Shown here piece after piece: positions 28,794 through 36,123 of a stretch of 39,268 nucleotides of DNA. The notes below the pieces were generated by a model. That model had not been told where the DNA came from. It ran no database searches and saw only the letters and a list, made by a program, of their open reading frames with translations. The DNA lies in contig DJXS01000043.1 of assembly GCA_002448395.1 (NCBI GenBank), positions 1 through 39,268 on the forward strand. The letters are read 5' to 3'. The DNA is from Lachnospiraceae bacterium UBA6998 (GTDB taxonomy: Bacteria > Bacillota > Clostridia > Lachnospirales > Lachnospiraceae). Numbering within the stretch: the stretch's first letter is position 1; each line of letters starts with the position of its first letter. Made by a program: the position numbers and the translations under genes.

Positions 28794-31178
28794 ATGTCTC
28801 AGGCTGACGGACACGTATTAATAGACACAAAAGTAGATGAAAGCGGGGCGAACGAGGGTTTTCAGAGGCTCTCGCGCTCCGCTGAGACTGCGCTGGGGGT
28901 ATTCTCCGGCCAGATGATGACAAAGGCGTTTGACGCTCTTACCAATCTGGGAAAGAGCGCGGCGTCTGCCGGCGCAGAGTTTGAGAATGCGATGGCGAAA
29001 ACGTCGACCCTGTTCAAGGGCTCTGACGCAGACCTTGCGGCACTGGGCGACGATATCCAGCGTCTTTCCGCGGCGAGCGGGGCGTCGGCTACTGAACTCG
29101 CTGAGGCGGCCTATTCTGCGTTATCCGCATCCGTTCCGGCTGAGGAGCTGGGAACGATGCTCGAGCAGTCTTCCAAACTGGCTGTGGCGGGCTTCACAGA
29201 TGTAGACACTGCACTGTCGGCCACTGCCAAGACCATGAACGCATACGGCATGGAAGGCGAGGACGCTATCGGCAAAGTCCAGAAAGTCCTGATGCAGACC
29301 CAGAACCTCGGTATCACGACCGTCGGCGAACTGGGCGCATCACTGGCGCAGGTTACTCCTACGGCAGCGGCCTTCGGCGTCAGCTTCGAGCAGGTCGGCG
29401 CTTCCCTGGCTACCATGACTGCACAGGGTACTCCGACAGCTCAGGCGACCACACAGCTGAACAGCCTGATCGCAGAGCTGGGCAAGGAAGGCACAAAGGC
29501 ATCGATAAGCCTGGCAGAAGCGGCTGCCGGCACGAAGTACGCAGGCATGTCCTTCACAGAAATGATGGACAGCGGCGCTACTTTGGACGAGATCCTCGGA
29601 ATGATCAGCGAACATGCAGATTACTGCGACCTGTCTATGGTCGACATGTTCAGCTCGATCGAAGCCGGCAAGGCAGCGCTCTCCATTTTCTCCGGAGAAG
29701 GCGAGGTCTTCCACAGCAACCTTGACCAGATGGGTACCGACGCTGACGTCGTAGGCGAGGCCTACGGTAAGATGAGCGAGACGCTGCAGTTCCAGAGCGG
29801 CAGGATCCACCAGACGCTGACCAATATCGGCGCTTCCCTGTTCGAGCTCGCTTCCGGGCCTATTGGCGATGCGGCTACAAGCATTGCCGACGCTCTCGAC
29901 AGCATCCTTAAAGGCCTTCAGGAAGACGGCCTGCAGGGTGCCATGGATGCGGCGTCTGAAGCGATCAGCGGTTTTGTTGACCAGCTGACTGAAGCGCACC
30001 CGGCACTGGAGCCTATAGTCTCGATCATAACAGCGATCGTAGACCATATGGACCAAATCATCACCGTGCTCACCGCAGTTGCCGGAGCCATGGTGGCTCT
30101 GAAGATCCTCAGTTTCGTACAGGCGCTGATGGGCGTCGTTGGAGCGATCCAAGGTGTCGTGACGGCTCTTGGCATGGTCCAGTCTTTCGCAGGCCTTGTA
30201 TCCCTGATCACGACGCTGGCGGGCGGTCCGTTGGTCCTGATCGTGGCCGTGATCGGCGCCATAGCGGGCGCGCTGATCTACCTGTGGAACACAAACGAAG
30301 GCTTCCGGGCAGCGGTGATCAATGCCTGGAACACGATCGTATCTACTGTTTCTGCGGTATGTACAGGGATAGCGGAATTCTTCACTGAAACGATCCCGGC
30401 GGCCATACAGGCCATGCAGGAGTGGTTCGCCGCACTGCCGGGCAACATCGGCGAGTGGCTGAACAACACGATCAGCAAGGTCCTTGTTTGGGCAGGAAAC
30501 ATGGCCTCCAATGCCTCGACAGCGGCATCGAACTTCGTGAATGAAGTCGTGACCTGGCTGATGTCCCTTCCCGGGAAGCTGTGGGAATGGCTGTCGAGCG
30601 CTGCCAGGAAGGTTCTTGACTGGAGAAATGACCTTAGAAACAACGCCATATCTGCGGCGCAGGGACTTGTCAATGGTGTGATTGAAACCGTGACATCACT
30701 CCCCGGGAAAATGATCCAGATAGGTAAGGACATAGCAGACGGTCTGGCCAACGGAATCAGGAAAGGTATTGAATGGGTCAAGGACGCGGCCCGGAGCATA
30801 GCCTCCAAGGCAAAGGAAGCGGCCCAGAGCGAGCTGGATTCACACTCCCCGTCAAGGGTATTCGAGCGTGAGGTAGGTTCAACGATCCCTTCCGGTACCG
30901 CAGTTGGCGTGCGCAAAGGCATGCCCGCTGCCATCAGCAGCATGCGGAAAGACATGCAGAGCATGGTCTCCGCGTTGAAGGCAGAAGTCGACGGCACGTT
31001 CAATGGCCGTTCTGTTTCCTCTTCTGTAGGTGCAGGAGCCGCAATCGGAGGAACGACCATTTACAACGACAACCACGTCGACCAGACGAATACATACAAT
31101 GTACCGACAGCAACGCCCAGCGAAGTCTCGAAAGCGCAGCGTGAAGCGGTCCGCAATCTGGTGGGAGGTGTTAAGTAA
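28794..31178 (+). CDS. Tape measure protein
   Basis: A 794-residue protein that sets tail length and sits in the tube. N-terminal TP901-type core: FENAMAKTSTLFKGSDADLAALGDDIQRLSAASGASATELAEAAYSALSA and FTDVDTALSATAKTMNAYG. Then come a hydrophobic region (about 425-510, MVALKILSFVQALMGVVGAI and VLIVAVIGAIAGALIYLWN) for membrane passage, repeats of W-x-x-x-xPxxIxEWL type, and a Gly/Ser-rich end with VGVRKGMPAAI. AGAGGTG precedes the ATG. Confidence 0.96.
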   Translation: MSQADGHVLIDTKVDESGANEGFQRLSRSAETALGVFSGQMMTKAFDALTNLGKSAASAGAEFENAMAKTSTLFKGSDADLAALGDDIQRLSAASGASATELAEAAYSALSASVPAEELGTMLEQSSKLAVAGFTDVDTALSATAKTMNAYGMEGEDAIGKVQKVLMQTQNLGITTVGELGASLAQVTPTAAAFGVSFEQVGASLATMTAQGTPTAQATTQLNSLIAELGKEGTKASISLAEAAAGTKYAGMSFTEMMDSGATLDEILGMISEHADYCDLSMVDMFSSIEAGKAALSIFSGEGEVFHSNLDQMGTDADVVGEAYGKMSETLQFQSGRIHQTLTNIGASLFELASGPIGDAATSIADALDSILKGLQEDGLQGAMDAASEAISGFVDQLTEAHPALEPIVSIITAIVDHMDQIITVLTAVAGAMVALKILSFVQALMGVVGAIQGVVTALGMVQSFAGLVSLITTLAGGPLVLIVAVIGAIAGALIYLWNTNEGFRAAVINAWNTIVSTVSAVCTGIAEFFTETIPAAIQAMQEWFAALPGNIGEWLNNTISKVLVWAGNMASNASTAASNFVNEVVTWLMSLPGKLWEWLSSAARKVLDWRNDLRNNAISAAQGLVNGVIETVTSLPGKMIQIGKDIADGLANGIRKGIEWVKDAARSIASKAKEAAQSELDSHSPSRVFEREVGSTIPSGTAVGVRKGMPAAISSMRKDMQSMVSALKAEVDGTFNGRSVSSSVGAGAAIGGTTIYNDNHVDQTNTYNVPTATPSEVSKAQREAVRNLVGGVK

Positions 31179-32110
31179 TGACTTACAATACATTGAGAAT
31201 CGTACTGGAGTGCAACGGCCGGAAGCTGGCCATGGGACCGGGAGAGCCCCTGGACATAACTGCTGTCACAGGCCTGGAATCTTCAGAGATCGAGATCAGC
31301 ACCTCACAGAACGCGCTGGTTGACGGCGAAACGGTAGACGGCAAGAAGATCAAAGCGCGGCCGATCCACATCGAAGCCCGCTTCCGAAGCAATGCGGATA
31401 ATGCGAAAAACCGCGCTGAGATCATCAAATTTTTCAATCCGAAGTATACGGGGAAGGCGCTGATCGTCCTGATGGGCGTCTCCCGGAATATTGAATATGA
31501 GCTGGAGGGCTGGACATTCAAAAAGCAGGTCAACATGGATGAGAACCTGAAGATCCTTGTAGATCTAAAGTGCCCGGACCCTTACATGCTCAACGTTGAT
31601 AACTTCGGCCAGAACATGGCAAGGGTGACGCCGCTGTTTGCATTCCCCTGGCGCGTCTCCGGACATAACCAGGTGGCAGCATATGATGCTGTAGACGCAG
31701 GAAACAGCCACTATCTCAGGGGCTGTGCTCTTCAGGGCCATGTAGCGAGTTATAAGGTCTTTAAGAGTGATGTCCTGCTCCTGAATGACGGCTATGTGCC
31801 TACAGGCGTACAGATACGCTTCAAGGCAGCCCGCGGACCTGTCACAAATCCGAAGATCACGAACACCATGACCGGCGAATTCGTCCGCGTCAGGGTCGCT
31901 ATGGATCAGGGAGATGAGCTGGTCATTGATACAGACGAACACCATCAGATCATAGAGCTGAATGGTGTTAATACCTATCAGAAGATCGACAGGCACTCTG
32001 TCCCCTTCCAGCTTGTCGTCGGTGAAAACTACCTTGTTTATGACGCTGACAGCAACTACACCAACATGGACGTGTACCTGTATTACAGGCCGAAATATCT
32101 GGGGGTGTAA
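31178..32110 (+). CDS. Distal tail protein (Sipho_tail/Dit)
   Basis: A 310-residue protein of the Dit type. It shows YNTLRIVLECNGRKLAMGPGEPLDITAVTGLESSEIEIS at the start, then NRAEIIKFFNPKYTGKALIVLMG and WTFKKQVNMDENLKILVDLKCPDPYM, the belt domain of siphophage distal tail proteins. It forms the hub at the tail tip. Coupled to the tape measure by TAATGA. Confidence 0.92.
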   Translation: MTYNTLRIVLECNGRKLAMGPGEPLDITAVTGLESSEIEISTSQNALVDGETVDGKKIKARPIHIEARFRSNADNAKNRAEIIKFFNPKYTGKALIVLMGVSRNIEYELEGWTFKKQVNMDENLKILVDLKCPDPYMLNVDNFGQNMARVTPLFAFPWRVSGHNQVAAYDAVDAGNSHYLRGCALQGHVASYKVFKSDVLLLNDGYVPTGVQIRFKAARGPVTNPKITNTMTGEFVRVRVAMDQGDELVIDTDEHHQIIELNGVNTYQKIDRHSVPFQLVVGENYLVYDADSNYTNMDVYLYYRPKYLGV

Positions 32111-32113
32111 ATC

Positions 32114-33220
32114 ATGCGGATCATCGTACTTAATGAGGCAATGGAGCCGATCGGCGTGATCGGAATCGTAAACACTCTGATATGGGTCCGCAGGTATTAC
32201 AAATGCGGCAGTTTCGAGCTCTATTTTCCTGCGCAGTATTATGACCTGGTGCGCAAAGGCAGCGGGGCATACATATACAGGACAGATCGCAATGAACTGG
32301 GAGTCATCCGGGAAAGGAACTTCACTGAGAGCGATACCGGGAAAAAGACAGCCTATGCGAAAGGCTACTTTTCCGAGACGCTGCTGGAAAACCGGGTGAT
32401 CAACAGTACCTATAACAAATCAGGGCTCCTCGAAGACATATCACGCGATATTGTCGACAAGTACTGCATCAGTTCCGGAGCTGACCGAAGGATCCCCAAC
32501 CTGTCGCTTGGTGCCAGGCACGGGATCGGGACAAACATACGCCTGCAGGCCACTGGCGCAAACGTCAGCGAACAGCTCTATACGACAGAGCAGACGCAGG
32601 GGATGTCCCACAGGCTGGTCTATTCGTATGAAGACAACACGCTGGAGTTCGAAGTCTGGCAGGGCCTGGACAGGACCGACACACAGGATGTCAACAGCTG
32701 GGCAACATTTTCGGACAGCTTCCGTAACATCCGGGATGCGGTCTACAACCAGGACGAAACAGCCTACAAGAATGTGGCTTACGTTGCCGGAGCTGGCGAA
32801 GGATCCGACAGGGACATCGTTGAAGTAGATATCCGTACTGATCCGAATGAAGAGCGCCGCGAGGTGTGGGTCGATGCGAGGGATCTGCAGAAGACATACG
32901 TTATCGGGACCACAACGCACACTTATTCCGATGCGGAATACAGGGAGCTGCTCATCCAGCGGGGCCTCGACAAACTGGCTCAGTTCGGCATGGTCGAAAC
33001 CGTCAACTCAAACGTGGATCCATCTGCGAACCTGGTTTACGGCGTCGATTATGACCTCGGAGATCTGTGTACTTACAGATACACCGACGTCAACATCGAG
33101 ATGTCCAAGCGGATCACAGAGGTCACTGAAACGATCGAAGGGAGCCGTCGGACACTGGCGCTGACATTCGGTATCGATAAAGCATCTGACATCCGTCAGG
33201 TGATCAAAAGGGAGACATAA
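32114..33220 (+). CDS. Tail tip protein, ReqiPepy6 gp37-like
   Basis: A 368-residue protein matching the ReqiPepy6 gp37-like family: VNTLIWVRRYYKCGSFELYFPAQYYDLVRKGSGAYIYRTD, LGVIRERNFTESDTGKKTAYAKGYFSETLLENRV and NLVYGVDYDLGDLCTYRYTDVNIEMSKRITEVTETIEGSR. These form the tail tip baseplate hub in siphophages that lack a large Tal. It lies between Dit and the fibre-like gene. Confidence 0.92.
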   Translation: MRIIVLNEAMEPIGVIGIVNTLIWVRRYYKCGSFELYFPAQYYDLVRKGSGAYIYRTDRNELGVIRERNFTESDTGKKTAYAKGYFSETLLENRVINSTYNKSGLLEDISRDIVDKYCISSGADRRIPNLSLGARHGIGTNIRLQATGANVSEQLYTTEQTQGMSHRLVYSYEDNTLEFEVWQGLDRTDTQDVNSWATFSDSFRNIRDAVYNQDETAYKNVAYVAGAGEGSDRDIVEVDIRTDPNEERREVWVDARDLQKTYVIGTTTHTYSDAEYRELLIQRGLDKLAQFGMVETVNSNVDPSANLVYGVDYDLGDLCTYRYTDVNIEMSKRITEVTETIEGSRRTLALTFGIDKASDIRQVIKRET

Positions 33221-33223
33221 TAC

Positions 33224-34345
33224 ATGGCTATTAGATATGGATATTTTGATTCGGAGGTTACGGGAGTCGACGAAAACGGAATGCCGGTATTCGACCGTGC
33301 TGAGACCTCAGATCTCTTCCGGCTGCTGTTTGCCAACCTGGTAAGCAGCGGCGTACTGGCAACCCCCGGTGACTGCTTCAAGGTAAATGCAGATACGGGC
33401 CTCACGGTCAGGATCCGTCCGGGCTTCGCTATGATAAACGGCGCTTTTGCATATGATGCAGAAGAATCTACGGTTACCCTGGCAACGGCAAATGCAAATC
33501 TTCCGCGTATTGACCGCGTGGTGCTTCGCTGTAACTACCTGAACCGTCTCTGCGAGATCATCACCAAGACGGGCACACCGGCGTCGATCCCTGCAGCGCC
33601 TGAGCTCCTGCAGCCGGCGAGCGGCGATTATTACGAATTATGCCTTGCTACGGTCAGGGTTGAAGCGGGAGCGACGTCTGTTACCCAGAGTGCCATCACA
33701 GACACGAGGGGCGACAGTTCTGTATGTGGATTCATCACCCAGCTGATCGACCATCTGGACACATCTGAGTTCATGAGCCAGCTTACAGCCTGGCAGGAGG
33801 AGTACTCAGCAGAACAGCAGGCTGCCTTCACTGCCTGGTTTAATGAGATGAAGGATCAGCTGTCTGAGGACGCGGCCGGGAACCTCCAAAACCAGATAAC
33901 CGCTTTGAGAACGCGCGTTGGCAATGCCGAGCAGTCTATCGGAGAAATCATCGACGATGAAGCCACAGCGAATAACAAGGCGTGGTCGTCCGAGAAGATC
34001 TCTGACGAACTGACCAACCGGGACACGGAAATAAGCAAAGTCAGCGCGAATATGGGCGGCGTGAAAATCAAGGCTGTAAGGCGAACAGTCACTCTCCCGA
34101 ATGGGTACAATCGCATGACTGAAACAACAGTCAGCTTCGCAGGTGACATTCCAGCGAATGCTCAGCTTGTCGGAGTGGACATAACTATGGGAAATTTCCA
34201 TATGCCTTACTCCATGGATGGAACTAATGTCGGAACCTGGATAAGTCGATTGAGAGCGAATTCGATTGTGCTCAACAATGTGGTAGGTGCTTATAACAAT
34301 TACGAAATGACTGCACTTCTGTTCTACGTGGATACGGTGGTATAG
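33224..34345 (+). CDS. Baseplate/receptor-binding-type protein
   Basis: A 373-residue protein. The N-terminus (DLFRLLFANLVSSGVLATPGDCFKVNADTGLTVRIRPGFAMINGAFAYD) and IDRVVLRCNYLNRLCEI are typical of siphophage baseplate proteins that attach to the tail tip. A helical middle (FMSQLTAWQEEYSAEQQAAFTAWFNEMKDQLSE) resembles the trimerising stalk. The beta-rich C-terminus (from about 285) is the likely receptor-binding part and the section most prone to variation. Confidence 0.82.
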   Translation: MAIRYGYFDSEVTGVDENGMPVFDRAETSDLFRLLFANLVSSGVLATPGDCFKVNADTGLTVRIRPGFAMINGAFAYDAEESTVTLATANANLPRIDRVVLRCNYLNRLCEIITKTGTPASIPAAPELLQPASGDYYELCLATVRVEAGATSVTQSAITDTRGDSSVCGFITQLIDHLDTSEFMSQLTAWQEEYSAEQQAAFTAWFNEMKDQLSEDAAGNLQNQITALRTRVGNAEQSIGEIIDDEATANNKAWSSEKISDELTNRDTEISKVSANMGGVKIKAVRRTVTLPNGYNRMTETTVSFAGDIPANAQLVGVDITMGNFHMPYSMDGTNVGTWISRLRANSIVLNNVVGAYNNYEMTALLFYVDTVV

Positions 34346-34362
34346 CAGAGAAAGGAAAGACG

Positions 34363-34695
34363 ATGGTAACAGTTGTAAATAACACTATCACACTGGTCCG
34401 TGGTGATACAGTGGAGATTCCCATCACCATTAAGACCAGGGGCGGAGATGCTTACATCCCGTCTGAGGGCGATGTGATCCGATTTGCCCTCAAGGAAAAT
34501 TATGATTCTGAAAACGTGCTCATCAAAAAGGTGCTGCCAAACGACGGCCTGATCCTGCGGCTGGAGTCGTGCGAGACCAAGGACCTCGCAGTGCGGAAAA
34601 AGCCTTATGTCTATGATGTGGAACTTACCGCGGCGAATGGTTATGTGGATACAGTTGTCCGTGGAGTTGTCAATGTATTAGAGGAGGTTTGCTGA
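34363..34695 (+). CDS. Small baseplate-associated beta protein
   Basis: A 110-residue beta-rich protein (ITLVRGDTVEIPITIKTRGGDAYIPSEGDVIRFALKENY) resembling BppU N-terminal or immunoglobulin-like tail decoration domains. It lies between two tail fibre-type genes. The family match is uncertain. AAAGGAAAG precedes the ATG; the stop overlaps the next start. Confidence 0.65.
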   Translation: MVTVVNNTITLVRGDTVEIPITIKTRGGDAYIPSEGDVIRFALKENYDSENVLIKKVLPNDGLILRLESCETKDLAVRKKPYVYDVELTAANGYVDTVVRGVVNVLEEVC

Positions 34696-35537
34696 TGAGT
34701 TGTGGATGCAACAATAACATGACAGCCGGCGTGATCGGAACCCTTGGCGGCCAGCTCGTCAGGGGCTTCTCGGCCTACGAGATCGCCGTCAAAAACGGGT
34801 ACAAGGGGACGGAAGCCGAGTGGCTTGCATCGCTCAAAGGTGAGGAGCTGGCCAGCCGCGTATCGTCTCTGACAGATGTAAAAATGGCCACCAACAACGT
34901 GATCCAGGTCGCGGGTCTGTCGCGTTATTACGAAGATGTCACGGAGTTTTCCGCTTATGGCCTTGACGCTCCGGGTTGGTACAGCTTCGCGCGGATCAAG
35001 GCGCCGGCTGGTGTGACAGTCACGTCTGAGACAAAGGTCGAGGGCTCGGCCGGCTATATCGCGACGGTGGGAGCGGACTATATTGATGTTGCTATCAGAT
35101 TCGCGACGTCGGCGCTCGGTGTTCTTGTGGTGATCAACTGGGGAGAAACAGAGGAGTTTTTCCTGTTTAAGGATACCGATCTTGCGATCAGAAACCTGGA
35201 TTACCGCGTCACTTTTTATGTCTACGACGCGGACGAGTTTGCGACGTGGCACTATCGACTGGCGACCGGATCCTTTGCGGCAGGCACAAATTATTACGTC
35301 AAGCGTGACGGCTCCTACACGCTGGCAGAGGTGACAGCAGGGGAGGCGATCCCGGAGGGATACTACGTCCAGACACCCGCCTACGTGCTGACAGACGATG
35401 TCACCTTCGAGACTGGGAAAGACTACTACATCCTCCAGAACGGAGAGTATGTGAAAGCGAACATCTCGGTGGGCGAGCCGGTAGACATCGACGGCGTGGA
35501 GCCGATCGAGGTTTACAACCACGTCGTCATGCCGTGA
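34695..35537 (+). CDS. Tail fibre-like protein with C-terminal beta repeats
   Basis: A 280-residue protein. It begins with a Cys-rich stretch (MSCGCNNN) and then FSAYEIAVKNGYKGTEAEWLASLKG, the module that often joins tail fibres in Firmicutes phages. The C-terminus has two related units (SFAAGTNYYVKRDGSYTLAEVTAGEAIPEGYYV and TFETGKDYYILQNGEYVKANISVGEPVDIDGVEPIEVY). It probably belongs to the adsorption apparatus. GAGGAGG precedes ATG 34695. Confidence 0.78.
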   Translation: MSCGCNNNMTAGVIGTLGGQLVRGFSAYEIAVKNGYKGTEAEWLASLKGEELASRVSSLTDVKMATNNVIQVAGLSRYYEDVTEFSAYGLDAPGWYSFARIKAPAGVTVTSETKVEGSAGYIATVGADYIDVAIRFATSALGVLVVINWGETEEFFLFKDTDLAIRNLDYRVTFYVYDADEFATWHYRLATGSFAAGTNYYVKRDGSYTLAEVTAGEAIPEGYYVQTPAYVLTDDVTFETGKDYYILQNGEYVKANISVGEPVDIDGVEPIEVYNHVVMP

Positions 35538-35539
35538 CA

Positions 35540-35556
35540 TTTGCGCCGGCGCAAAA
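35540..35556. repeat. Palindromic 16-mer, copy 2
   Basis: TTTGCGCCGGCGCAAA (35540-35555) is a perfect 16-base palindrome directly after the fibre gene stop. The 16 bases from 35541 equal those at 7810-7825. It precedes two terminators in the 134-bp gap before the holin. Confidence 0.5.
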
Positions 35557-35580
35557 ATGATTGAAACCTCAGGGTTTGGA

Positions 35581-35616
35581 AGGGGTGGACACTAGCGGGT
35601 GCCGCCCCTGATTTTT
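35581..35616 (+). terminator. Terminator after the fibre gene
   Basis: AGGGGTGG (35581-35588) pairs with CCGCCCCT (35602-35609) over 13 bases, then GATTTTT follows. It ends the tail module. Confidence 0.75.
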
Positions 35617-35629
35617 GGATTATCAACCA

Positions 35630-35653
35630 GGGCGCCATCCGGGGCGCTCTTTT
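35630..35653 (+). terminator. Second terminator just before the holin
   Basis: GGGCGCC (35630-35636) pairs with GGCGCTC (35643-35649), six-base loop, followed by TTTT. The holin ribosome site begins five bases later. Confidence 0.65.
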
Positions 35654-35671
35654 CTATGGAGGGAAACACAA

Positions 35672-36091
35672 TTGGGATACATGACTATAATCACAAATGC
35701 AACAAATACAATCATAGATCTGTCCGATATCCAATTCAGCCACTTGTATTGGATGTTCCTGCTTCCGGCCATTTTCGCCGCGGCTGACATCATTACAGGC
35801 TGGTTGCAGGCAACGATCAACTCGTGCTGGGACAGTACAAAAATGCGAAAAGGGCTTTACCGCAAAGGAGGCGAGATGCTGGTGGTGTTTCTGGCCTACA
35901 TCATATACATTGCATTACAAATTCCTATCGAGATTGTCAAGGGAATAGTCATTTACATCGTGATTATGGAGACCGTCTCAGTAATTGAAAACCTGGATCT
36001 CGCTGGCGTCCCTATGCCGACGTGGATCACGCACAGACTCAAAAAGATTGCAGATGGACTGATCAAAGAAGACAAGAAAGACGAGGCCTGA
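35672..36091 (+). CDS. Phage holin
   Basis: A 139-residue holin of the Holin_4_1 (toxin secretion/phage lysis) type. TTG 35672 has GGAGGG eight bases upstream; ATG 35681 is the alternative. Three hydrophobic segments are seen: YWMFLLPAIFAAADIITGWLQA, MLVVFLAYIIYIALQIPI and VIYIVIMETVSVIENL, then a basic end typical of the family (GVPMPTWITHRLKKIADGLI). It permeabilises the membrane to set lysis timing; the lysin follows. Confidence 0.9.
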   Translation: MGYMTIITNATNTIIDLSDIQFSHLYWMFLLPAIFAAADIITGWLQATINSCWDSTKMRKGLYRKGGEMLVVFLAYIIYIALQIPIEIVKGIVIYIVIMETVSVIENLDLAGVPMPTWITHRLKKIADGLIKEDKKDEA

Positions 36092-36105
36092 GGGCCTCTC
36101 TTTTT
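36083..36105 (+). terminator. Terminator overlapping the holin stop
   Basis: GAGGCC (36083-36088) pairs with GGCCTC (36093-36098) across TGAG, then TCTTTTT. It spans the holin stop codon and precedes the lysin ribosome site (GGAGG at 36110), so it may limit lysin expression. Confidence 0.75.
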
Positions 36106-36123
36106 ATATGGAGGTAAAAATCA

